Origin: JAHEFT01 sp963700705
GTDB taxonomy: Bacteria > Pseudomonadota > Gammaproteobacteria > Xanthomonadales > SZUA-36
DNA: 64,000 nucleotides
Direction of reading: 5' to 3'
Assembly (NCBI GenBank): GCA_963700705.1
Contig: CAVOYQ010000001.1
Coordinates: forward strand, 186,001 to 250,000
The position numbers and the translations under genes were made by a program. The notes beneath the pieces are model-generated. The model had not been told where the DNA came from. It saw only the letters and a program-made list of their open reading frames with translations, and searched no databases. This document shows, piece by piece, positions 29,063 through 37,449 of this stretch (positions are counted from its first letter, which is position 1; the number at the start of each line of letters is the position of its first letter).

Positions 29063-31334
29063 ATGAAGAAAAGTCACACCATTGCAGACCTCCGGGTGCG
29101 GTTGCTTGTTCTCTCCGTGCTCGTTTTTCCGGGAGCGGGTTTCACCTCGCTGGCGCTGGCCCAGAACACTTCTGCTGATCCGGATTCCGGGCTGTTGGAA
29201 GAGGTGATCGTCACGGCAACCCGCCGTGCTGAAAATATACAGGATGTGCCGATTTCCATTACCGCGCTTACCCCTGCGGAGATCGAGCAGATTTCCGCCG
29301 GCGTGCCGGATATCCGTTTTCTCAGCGGCCGTGTCGCGAATCTGACGATTGAATCTTCCTATGGCCGCGTATTTCCGCGCTTTTATATCCGCGGATACGG
29401 CAACACGGATTTCGATCTGAATTCCTCCCAGCCGGTTTCCTACGTGGTGGACGAAATCGTCCAGGAAAACCCGCTTCTGAAGGGATTTCCGGTTTTTGAC
29501 GTGGAGCGGATCGAAGTTCTGCGCGGACCCCAGGGCACGCTGTTCGGCCGCAATACACCGGCAGGCGTCGTCAAGGTCGATTCGGTCAAGCCGGTCGGTG
29601 TTCCGGACGGTTATTTCCGGGCATCCTACGGCTCGTTCAGCCAGGCCCGGGTAGAAGGTGCGATCGGTACCGGATTTGGCAACGGCTGGTCCACCCGCCT
29701 TTCGGTACTGTACATGCACCAGGATGATTACGTGAACAATGGTTACACCGGTGAGGACGACGCCTACGCCGGTTTCAACGAATGGGCGGCGCGGTTTCAG
29801 CTGGCCTACGACAACGGCGGCAAATTCCGCGCCCTGTTCAACCTGCATGGCCGCGGCGTGGACGGCAGCGCGATCCTGTTCCGGGCCAACATCATCCAGC
29901 AGGGCACCAACCGGCTGGACCCGGAAAATTATCGCCGCAAGACCGTCTGGTTCGACGGGCAGAACTACCAGGACCTCGACCAGTTCGGCGGCTTTGCCCG
30001 GTTCGAGTGGGATATCGGCAACCTGACCCTAAGTTCGATCACCGGTTATGAAATCCCTGGACGCCAATAGCCGTGGCGATATCGACGGGGGCTATGGCGC
30101 CTGCGTTGTCATCGGTACCTGCGGCCCGGGCTACATCCCGTTCGATGCCGAAACCGAAGACGGCATGCCGGACCATTCGCAATGGACCCAGGAAATACAC
30201 CTGGCATCGAACAATGACGGGGCCTTTAACTGGCTCGCCGGTTTCTTCTATTTCGACGAAGATTTCACCATCGATACGATTAATTATTCGACAATTTTTG
30301 GTGGCGATGTGAATGGCCTGGTGTACCAGACGCAGAAGAACAAGGCCTACGCATTTTTTGGTTCCGGAACCTGGGATGTGTCCGATCGCTTTCAACTGGG
30401 TGCGGGAATCCGATATTCACATGATAAAAAGGACTACTCCGCAGAACGCACGCTTTCCCCGTTATCGTTTCACGGCGTGCCGCCCATCGGCCCGATTTAC
30501 GCCGACCCGTCTGATTCGAGAGTCACCTGGGACCTGACGGCCCGGTTCACCCAGAATGATGACGTTAACTGGTATGCCCGGGTTGCCACGGGTTTCCGCG
30601 CACCAGCCATCCAGGGTCGGTTGCTGTTCGGTGATACGGTTTCGGTCGCTGATTCGGAAACCAGCATTTCCTACGAGGGTGGCATCAAGGCAACCGTGGC
30701 CGGCGGTCGGGCCAATATCGATTTCAATGTGTTTACCTATACCGTGGACGACGCGCAACTGACCGCCGTCGGCGGGCAGGCCAACTTCAACCAGGTGATC
30801 AATGCGAACAAGGTCAAGGGAAGCGGCTTCGAGCTGGACGTGCAGGCCCGGGTCACGCCGGATTTCATGGTCTATTACAGCCTGGGGTACACCGACACCA
30901 AGATCAAGGATGACACGCTGGCGGTCGCCGGATGCGGTGCACCCTGCACCGTCACCAATCCTGCAGGTCCCGTGGAGGGTTCCTATCTGATCGACGGAAA
31001 TCCCTTGCCGCAGTCGCCGAAGATCACGTCGAGCCTGATCTTCGAATGGTTGAAGAACCTCGATGCCGGCCAGATCTATGTCAAGGGTGACTGGGCGTAC
31101 CGCAGCAAGATCAACTTCGTACTTTACGAGGCTTCCGAATACCGCGGCCAGTCGCTGTCCGAAATCGGCCTGCGGGTTGGTTACCGGTTTGGCGCCGGAC
31201 ATCATGACGTCTCCGTTTTTGGCCGCAACATTGCTGACCGGACAGAAAATATCTACACCATCGATTTCAGTAATCTGACCGGAATCGTGAACGACCCGAG
31301 AACCTGGGGGATCGAGTACGCCTGGCGTTATTGA
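29063..31334 (+). CDS. TonB-dependent outer-membrane receptor (frameshifted)
   Basis: Reconstructed length 756 residues. Start ATG at 29063 begins a signal peptide (LLVLSVLVFPGAGFTSLALAQ). The plug domain begins with EEVIVTATRRAENIQDVPISITAL, containing a TonB-box-like stretch, and continues to VERIEVLRGPQGTLFGRNTPAGVVK. The barrel runs from about residue 200 to the terminal aromatic residue in WGIEYAWRY. The C-terminal barrel shows GYTDTKIKDD and SEIGLRVGYRF strands. The frame breaks near 30053: one extra A in an AAA run converts TGYESLDAN to a stop. It belongs to the large class of receptors common in marine bacteria that take up oligosaccharides or siderophores; the substrate is unknown. 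It is divergent from the orphan soxB and ends at a terminator (31358-31380). Confidence 0.9.
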
Positions 31335-31357
31335 GTATTGATGCAATATCAATTCGA

Positions 31358-31380
31358 GGGCCGACGCTGTCGGCCCTTTT
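31358..31380 (+). terminator. Rho-independent terminator after the TonB receptor
   Basis: GGGCCGAC pairs with GTCGGCCC around a GCT loop and is followed by TTTT, 24 bases after the receptor stop. It separates the receptor from the downstream efflux genes. Confidence 0.88.
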
Positions 31381-31403
31381 GCATTACAGGTATCATTACC
31401 GGT

Positions 31404-32426
31404 ATGTTCAAAGGTATCCCTCCCGTCATCTGGTTTGCCGCACTGCTGCTGGCCGGGCCGGTCTTGGCGCAGCCACAATCCGGCGTTGCCCGTGTTTTCG
31501 TCAGCGAGGCGGTGATGCTCCCGTTTCCGTTGTCGGCGGAGGCGTTGGGAAATACGCGGGCGAACGAAGCAGTGGATATCCGCCCGGAAATTACCGCTGC
31601 GATTACCTCGATCGAATTCGAAGAAGGGCAGCAGGTGCAGAAAGGCGACGTGCTGCTCAGACTGGAAAATTCCGAACCGCTGGCGGACGTTGCGGCAAAA
31701 AAGGCTGCGCTGATCGATTCGGAAAGCCAGTACCGGAGATCTTCCGAGCTGTTCAGGACAAAAGTCGTCTCGGCTTCCCAGTTGGAGCAACTGGAGGCGC
31801 GCCGGGATGCGGATCTCGCCGCGGTTAATGCGGCGGAGTCCAGGCTGGCCCACACCGTGATCCGTGCGCCGTTCGCAGGCCAGATTGGTCTGCGCCGCGT
31901 CAGCGTGGGCAGTATTGTCGGGCCGTCGACGGTGATCACCACGCTGGATGACACCTCGCAAATCAAGCTGGATTTCAATGTGCCGGAGATCTTCATGTCC
32001 CGGTTGGAACGGGGATTGACGGTGACGGCGCACAGTGTCGCCTGGCCCGATGTCCTGTTCACCGGCCAGGTCATATCCATAGATACCCGGGTCGATCCGG
32101 TCAGCCGCACGATCACGGTCAGGGCCTTGCTTCCCAATGAACTGGGCAGGCTACGCCCGGGTATGTTCCTGACGGTTTCGCTGCTCAAGGAAGACGTCGT
32201 TGCGCTGGTCATTCCGGAAGAATCGCTGATTCCTGAGCGCAGCAAACAGTTCGTTTTTGTCGTGGGTGATGGAAACCTCGTGGAGCGTCGTGAAGTCTTT
32301 ACGGGCCGGCGCCGTCCGGGCCAGGTCGAAATACTGGAGGGCCTCGCCCCGGGTGAAACAGTGATCACCGAGGGCACCCAGCAGGCCCGTCCCGGCATGC
32401 CGGTGACGGTCGTCGAACAGCAATGA
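31404..32426 (+). CDS. RND efflux periplasmic adaptor subunit
   Basis: 340 residues. ATG at 31404 starts a signal peptide (FKGIPPVIWFAALLLAGPVLAQ); the open frame can be extended with a TTG upstream, across the terminator, which is not credible. There is no lipobox cysteine, so the protein is soluble periplasmic or held by its partners. Domains: barrel-sandwich lipoyl half (EIRPEITAAITSIEFEEGQQVQKGDVLLRLE), alpha-hairpin coiled coil (about 80-145, ADLAAVNAAE), second lipoyl half (TVIRAPFAGQIGLRRVSVGSIV), beta-barrel and membrane-proximal domain. The stop overlaps the permease ATG (ATGA). No outer-membrane channel gene is adjacent, so TolC-type channels encoded elsewhere probably complete the pump. 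Confidence 0.93.
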   Translation: MFKGIPPVIWFAALLLAGPVLAQPQSGVARVFVSEAVMLPFPLSAEALGNTRANEAVDIRPEITAAITSIEFEEGQQVQKGDVLLRLENSEPLADVAAKKAALIDSESQYRRSSELFRTKVVSASQLEQLEARRDADLAAVNAAESRLAHTVIRAPFAGQIGLRRVSVGSIVGPSTVITTLDDTSQIKLDFNVPEIFMSRLERGLTVTAHSVAWPDVLFTGQVISIDTRVDPVSRTITVRALLPNELGRLRPGMFLTVSLLKEDVVALVIPEESLIPERSKQFVFVVGDGNLVERREVFTGRRRPGQVEILEGLAPGETVITEGTQQARPGMPVTVVEQQ

Positions 32427-35400
32427 TCATTTCCGACCAGTCCGTCCGCCGGCCGGTATTCGCAACCGTCATTTCCGCCCTTCTGATCATTCTCGGCCTT
32501 GCCTCGCTCGGACGACTTCCGGTTCGCCAGTACCCGGACATCGACTTGCCGGTGGTGTCGATTGAAACGACTTACCGGGGTGCGTCCGCCGAGGTGGTGG
32601 AAACAAAGGTCACCCAGGTCGTCGAGGATGTGATTTCGGGCATCGAAGGCATAGAAAAACTCACTTCGACGAGCAGGGATGAGCGCTCGGACATTCGCGT
32701 CGAATTCAACCTGGCACGGGACATAGACTCCGCGGCAAACGACATCCGCGACCGCGTTTCCCGCGTTGTTGACCAGTTGCCGGTCGAAGCCGACCCGCCG
32801 GAAATCGCCAAGGTCGATGCCTCGCGCCAGGCGGTAATGTACCTCAATCTCACCTCTGACCGGCACTCGGGCCTTGATTTGACCGACTTCGCTGACCGCT
32901 ACCTGATCGACCGGTTTTCGACGGTTCCCGGCGTGGCGCGCGTGCAGATTTCCGGCGCCCGGCGTTACGCCATGCGTATCTGGTTGTCGCGTGAAGCGCT
33001 GGCCGCCCGCAGCCTGACCGTCGCGGATGTCGAAAATGCGCTGCGATCGGAAAACGTGGAGTTGCCGGCCGGCCGTTTGGAATCCGTTTCACGGGAGTTT
33101 ACCCTGCGAACGGCAACCGGCTTCGTGGCGGAGGATGACTTCAGGAAACTGGTCGTCGGACGCGGACCGGACGGACAACAGGTCAAGCTGGGAGAGGTTG
33201 CAGAGGTCCGGATTGGCGCAGAAAATGAGCGCAGCATTGCCCGCGCCAATGGTGTCGATGCGGTATCACTCGCGATCGAACAGTTGTCCAAGGCCAATAG
33301 CGTTGCGGTCTCGCAGGAAATCCAGAAAGAAATGGCTGCCCTGAATTCGGAACTGCCCGAAGGAATGGTGCTGGAAATCAATTACGACCGCGCGGAATTC
33401 ATCGAGGCATCCATGCGGGAAGTGTATCGCGCGCTTTTCATTGCCATTGGCCTGGTACTGGTCGTGATCTACCTGTTCCTGGGGTCCTTCCGGGTCACCG
33501 TGATACCCGCCGTGGTGGTCCCGGTTTCGGTTATAGCGACGTTCACCGTGATGGCGGCGCTCGGGTACACCATCAATATCCTGACTTTGCTGGGGCTGGT
33601 GTTGGCGATTGGCCTGGTCGTGGACGATGCGATCGTGGTGCTCGAGAACATTTACCGGCGAATCGAGGACGGCCAGCGACCCTTGCTGGCCGCGCTGGAA
33701 GGCTCACACGAGATTGGTTTCGCGGTCATTGCAACGACGCTGGTGCTGGTCGCCGTGTTCGTCCCGCTGTCCTTCATTCAGGGGGACATTGGCCGGTTGT
33801 TCCGGGAATTTGGAATCACCCTGGCGGCTGCTGTGCTGTTTTCAAGCCTGGTTGCATTGACTCTGACGCCGATGCTGTGTTCAAAAATGTTGCATCGCAA
33901 GAGTCTTGGCTCGGGTCTGACCCGCGTGGTGGACAACGCGTTCAGGCGCTTTGCCACCGCCTACCGCAAACTGCTCGAAAAAGTGGTTGACGCACCCTGG
34001 GTTGCCGTTGCCGCGGCGGTGCTGCTGACCGCGTTGTCGGGATGGTTGATGTGGACCCTGCCCACGGAATATGCGCCGGCGGAGGACCGTGGCGCGTTCT
34101 CCATCATGTTGCGCGCACCGGAGGGGGCCAGCCTGGAATACATGGACCGCTATGCGCGGGAGATGGAAACGATCCTGCTGGAAGAAATCGGCGACTCAAA
34201 ATCGGTTCGCCGCTTTCTTACCCGGCTGCCGGGCAGTTGGGGCGGATCGGAAGTGAACTCGGCCCGCTCGATTGTGTTGCTCGAAAACTGGGATATCCGC
34301 GATGAAAGCGACAAGGACATTGGCAATCGGCTATGGGCGCGCCTGGACAGCCTGGTAGGGGTTCGTTCGTTTATTTTCCAACCCGCCAGCCTGGGTCTGC
34401 AGGCGGAAAGCCGGCCGGTTGAGATGGTGCTGGGCGGACCGGACTACGAACAGTTGCGCGATTGGCGCGATTCCCTGTTGCTGGCGATTGAAGACATACC
34501 TGAACTGGTTAACGCGGACAGTAACTACCAGGAAAGAAAACCACAGATGAATATTTCGGTGGACCGCGACCGGTCGGCGGCCCTGGGTGTATCGCTGTCC
34601 GCGGTTGGGCGGACACTGGAAACCATGTTGGGTTCCCGTAAGGTAACGACCTATATCGACCGTGGGCGCGAGTACAATGTGATCCTGATGGGCAAGGAAG
34701 ATGATCGTTCCAGTCCGGACGACCTGACCAACCTGTACGTGCGTTCCGCGCTGACCGGCGATCTGATTCCGTTGAGCAACCTGGTCAAAATCACCGAATC
34801 CGCCGGGCCGGCGGAATTGAACCGGCACGACCGCATGCGATCCATCAGCATCCAGGCGGGTTTGGCGGACGGCGTCAGCCTGGGTGCCGGAATCGCGGCC
34901 CTGGACCGGGTGGCAAGGGAAACCCTGCCGAAGTCTGCGCGGATCAGCTGGGACGGCCAAAGCAAGGAGTTCAAGGATTCCGGCAGTTCCCTGTACCTGA
35001 CGTTTGCGATGGCTCTGCTGGTGGTTTTCCTGGTGTTGGCCGCGCAATTCGAGAGCTTCATCAACCCCTTGATCATCCTGGTGACGGTCCCACTGGCGAT
35101 GACCGGAGCGCTGATCGGGCTCCATGTTTACGGCTCGTCGGTCAACGTGTTCAGCCAGATCGGGTCGATCCTGCTGATTGGCCTGTCGGCGAAAAACGGA
35201 GTTTTGATCGTTGAGTTCGCAAACCAGTTGCGTGACCGCGGAGAACAGATCAGGGAGGCGGTTCTCGACGCGGCAACCATTCGGTTCCGGCCGATCCTGA
35301 TGACCAGTGCGGCAACCACATTCGGCGCTTTGCCACTATTGATCGGCAATGGCGCCGGTTGGGAGTCCAGGCAGCCGATCGGCATCGTTATTGTTTTCGG

Positions 35401-35560
35401 CGTCTCTATTTCGGCTTTTCTGACGCTGTTTATCGTCCCTGCGTTCTATGCCCTGTTTGCCAGCAAAACCTCGTCACCACAGCGCGTCTCCCGTTTGATT
35501 GAACAGATGCAACACGCGGCCTTGGCTGACCGGCCTGCCGCCGGGGATTCGAAAGTCTGA
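32423..35560 (+). CDS. RND efflux permease (inner-membrane multidrug transporter)
   Basis: 1045 residues, typical length. Twelve membrane helices in two halves, with large periplasmic loops after helix 1 and helix 7. Helix 4 carries the proton-relay aspartates (GLVVDDAIVVLENIYRR), the hallmark of drug-exporting RND pumps. Early motifs VRRPVFATVIS and YPDIDLPVVSIETTYRGASAEVVE match AcrB/MexB-type proteins, and SIMLRAPEGASLEYMDRY is the porter domain start of the second half. Translation is coupled to the adaptor gene. Closer specificity (multidrug, bile, metals) cannot be told from sequence. Intact frame. Confidence 0.95.
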   Translation: MIISDQSVRRPVFATVISALLIILGLASLGRLPVRQYPDIDLPVVSIETTYRGASAEVVETKVTQVVEDVISGIEGIEKLTSTSRDERSDIRVEFNLARDIDSAANDIRDRVSRVVDQLPVEADPPEIAKVDASRQAVMYLNLTSDRHSGLDLTDFADRYLIDRFSTVPGVARVQISGARRYAMRIWLSREALAARSLTVADVENALRSENVELPAGRLESVSREFTLRTATGFVAEDDFRKLVVGRGPDGQQVKLGEVAEVRIGAENERSIARANGVDAVSLAIEQLSKANSVAVSQEIQKEMAALNSELPEGMVLEINYDRAEFIEASMREVYRALFIAIGLVLVVIYLFLGSFRVTVIPAVVVPVSVIATFTVMAALGYTINILTLLGLVLAIGLVVDDAIVVLENIYRRIEDGQRPLLAALEGSHEIGFAVIATTLVLVAVFVPLSFIQGDIGRLFREFGITLAAAVLFSSLVALTLTPMLCSKMLHRKSLGSGLTRVVDNAFRRFATAYRKLLEKVVDAPWVAVAAAVLLTALSGWLMWTLPTEYAPAEDRGAFSIMLRAPEGASLEYMDRYAREMETILLEEIGDSKSVRRFLTRLPGSWGGSEVNSARSIVLLENWDIRDESDKDIGNRLWARLDSLVGVRSFIFQPASLGLQAESRPVEMVLGGPDYEQLRDWRDSLLLAIEDIPELVNADSNYQERKPQMNISVDRDRSAALGVSLSAVGRTLETMLGSRKVTTYIDRGREYNVILMGKEDDRSSPDDLTNLYVRSALTGDLIPLSNLVKITESAGPAELNRHDRMRSISIQAGLADGVSLGAGIAALDRVARETLPKSARISWDGQSKEFKDSGSSLYLTFAMALLVVFLVLAAQFESFINPLIILVTVPLAMTGALIGLHVYGSSVNVFSQIGSILLIGLSAKNGVLIVEFANQLRDRGEQIREAVLDAATIRFRPILMTSAATTFGALPLLIGNGAGWESRQPIGIVIVFGVSISAFLTLFIVPAFYALFASKTSSPQRVSRLIEQMQHAALADRPAAGDSKV

Positions 35561-35667
35561 GTCGTTTCCGGCCCGTGAAGCTTTTTTGGTGACGGTCGGG
35601 TTGGTATGATGTCCTGGCGCTTCATCATGCCAGGGCGACAGGGGCTTCGGCCTCTTCCGGAGGGGAA

Positions 35668-36513
35668 TTGCCTTACCACAGAATATACAGGTACACATCG
35701 ATTGGGCGCCCATTGCAGCTGGGGCAGCCTGCACACAAGGCCGTACTGATTCTGACCCTGGGCGCGGCCCTGCTGGGAGCGGTTACCGCTTCCATGGATG
35801 GGCTTGCGGTCGTGCCGGTCCTTCAGCAGGCGGTTTCCTATTTTCTGATTGCCTATGGCTCCTGGGCTCTTGCCCGGGAACTGGACCCGGACGACCCGGT
35901 GGTGGCTTTTCTGAGCATGGCGGCCGGCATCTTCGCCGCGTTCACCGTCGATTCGCCGGGAATATTGATCGTTTTCACAACGCTGGGCCTGGTGCGAATG
36001 GTCAACCGGAGCAGCGGGCTGGTCGCCCGGAGGTCAGACTCTTTCCTGCTCATGCTTTTCGCCATTTTGGTGATGTATGCAACCGATAGTCCGTATTACG
36101 GGGTTGTTGCCGCAGCGGCGTTCATCATGGATGGCAGCCTCCGGGAACCGTTGAGGCAACAATGGATTTTTGGCCTGGTCTGCATCGGCGGCACGATCGT
36201 ATACATGGTCGATCATGAAACCGGATTTGGCCGGATCGCTGCCCCCGGCTCCCTGTTTGCCTGGCTTGCCCTGTTGTTTCTGCTGATTTTTGCATTGAAC
36301 ACGGTGCTCCTCCAATCCGTACAATCAAAGGGTGATGCCAAGCAAAAAACCCTTGCACCGGGAAGGGTGAAGGCCGGCATGCTGGTTGGGTTATTCGCCG
36401 CTGTCCAGGGAATTTACCGGCCGGAACAGGTCATGATCATCATCGCTGTCATTTCCGGGATCTGCTTTGGAATGGCTTTCAGGAAGGGATTCAAAACGCC
36501 GGTTCCCGGATGA
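35668..36513 (+). CDS. Uncharacterised integral membrane protein
   Basis: 281 residues, no family recognised. The reading frame contains no ATG at the 5' end; a TTG at 35668 with the strong Shine-Dalgarno GGAGGGG just upstream is the best start. About seven or eight hydrophobic stretches alternate with short charged loops: 28-45, 55-70, 82-120, 128-145, 150-165, 170-185, 198-215 and 235-275. Asp/Pro motifs such as ELDPDDPV and TVDSPGILIVF suggest a transporter or sensor fold, but nothing more can be said. It lies 107 bases after the permease and 40 bases ahead of the secreted methyltransferase-like gene, so co-transcription with either is possible. Confidence 0.6.
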   Translation: MPYHRIYRYTSIGRPLQLGQPAHKAVLILTLGAALLGAVTASMDGLAVVPVLQQAVSYFLIAYGSWALARELDPDDPVVAFLSMAAGIFAAFTVDSPGILIVFTTLGLVRMVNRSSGLVARRSDSFLLMLFAILVMYATDSPYYGVVAAAAFIMDGSLREPLRQQWIFGLVCIGGTIVYMVDHETGFGRIAAPGSLFAWLALLFLLIFALNTVLLQSVQSKGDAKQKTLAPGRVKAGMLVGLFAAVQGIYRPEQVMIIIAVISGICFGMAFRKGFKTPVPG

Positions 36514-36552
36514 CGAACAGAGGTTCCTTAGGTGAACAATGGGAGAAGGTAT

Positions 36553-37398
36553 ATGAGAATTATCGCGTTGACTGTTATCTGGTTGTTGGTTTCGTTTCCC
36601 GCCTGGGCGGACAGTTTACCGCTCGATGCACGTATCGAACGGGCCATGTTCGGAGATCACCGGTCTGCTGAAAACATTGCCCGGAACGCTTACCGGCACC
36701 CGGTGGGCACCCTGACATTCCTGGGCCTGGAAGACGGCATGACCGTAATGGAAATCTGGCCCGGCGGGGGCTGGTACACAGAAATTCTGGCGCCCGTGAT
36801 CCGCCTCAACGGGCAGTTCATCGTGGCGACGTACGATGTTGATGTGCCGGACCAGCCGGAGTACCGCTACAGGCTACAGGGGGACCTGCTCACCAAGTTT
36901 TCATCGGCGCCGGAGATTTATGACCAGGTCGCCATCGTCCCGTTTTCACCGCCCGAGTCCGCTTCGCTGGGTGAAGCAGGTTCGATTGACCTGATCCTTA
37001 CCTTCAGGAATACCCACGGTTGGATAAGTGACGGCATCGCGCAGCTGGTATTCGCCGAGTTCGCACGTGTCCTGAAACCGGGTGGAATCCTCGGCGTCGT
37101 GCAACACCGGGCGGAAGAAGGGGCTGATCCATTGGTGAGTTCAGAAATGGGTTATGTTTCCGAAAGCGCCATGATCGACCTGGCCAGGAATGCCGGGCTT
37201 TACCTCGAAGGCCGTTCCGAGGTCAACGCCAACCCCCGGGACAGCAAGAATTACGAGGGAGGGGTATGGAGTTTGCCGCCCGGTCTGAGTCTGTGCGAGG
37301 AAATTGACAGTGAAGACGGCATTGAAGCCTGCCGCGAAAAATACCTGAAGATCGGGGAAAGTGACCGGATGACGCTGCGCTTCCGCAAACCCCTGTAA
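36553..37398 (+). CDS. Exported SAM-dependent methyltransferase-like protein
   Basis: 281 residues. ATG at 36553 (GGGAGAAGG upstream) starts a signal peptide (MRIIALTVIWLLVSFPAWAD). The body has class I methyltransferase features: FLGLEDGMTVMEIWPGGGWYTEIL (SAM-binding motif I), QFIVATYDVDVPD after strand beta-2, IDLILTFRNTHGW (motif IV) and RVLKPGGILGVVQHR. A predicted signal peptide on a SAM-dependent fold is paradoxical because SAM is cytosolic, although many Gammaproteobacteria carry such proteins; perhaps binding rather than catalysis is the role. Its stop codon lies inside the palindromic element at 37395-37449. Confidence 0.8.
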   Translation: MRIIALTVIWLLVSFPAWADSLPLDARIERAMFGDHRSAENIARNAYRHPVGTLTFLGLEDGMTVMEIWPGGGWYTEILAPVIRLNGQFIVATYDVDVPDQPEYRYRLQGDLLTKFSSAPEIYDQVAIVPFSPPESASLGEAGSIDLILTFRNTHGWISDGIAQLVFAEFARVLKPGGILGVVQHRAEEGADPLVSSEMGYVSESAMIDLARNAGLYLEGRSEVNANPRDSKNYEGGVWSLPPGLSLCEEIDSEDGIEACREKYLKIGESDRMTLRFRKPL

Positions 37399-37449
37399 GA
37401 GCGGCCCACGGCCGCGATTCCGTGATTCACGGGCATGGCCCGCTCTTAC
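37395..37449. repeat. REP-like palindromic element spanning two convergent stop codons
   Basis: Outer arms GTAAGAGCGG at 37395 and CCGCTCTTAC at 37440-37449 are complementary. Inside are two smaller hairpins: GCGGCC-cac-GGCCGC (37401-37415) and CCGTGA-t-TCACGG (37420-37432). The TAA of the methyltransferase gene (37396-37398) and the TAA of the ABC-F gene (37448-37446 on the minus strand) lie symmetrically in the outer arms. The fold probably also acts as a bidirectional transcription end. Confidence 0.8.

Noticed and set aside
31338..31403. Upstream TTG start for the RND adaptor
   Set aside because: It would place the terminator of the TonB receptor inside the coding sequence; ATG at 31404 begins a normal signal peptide.
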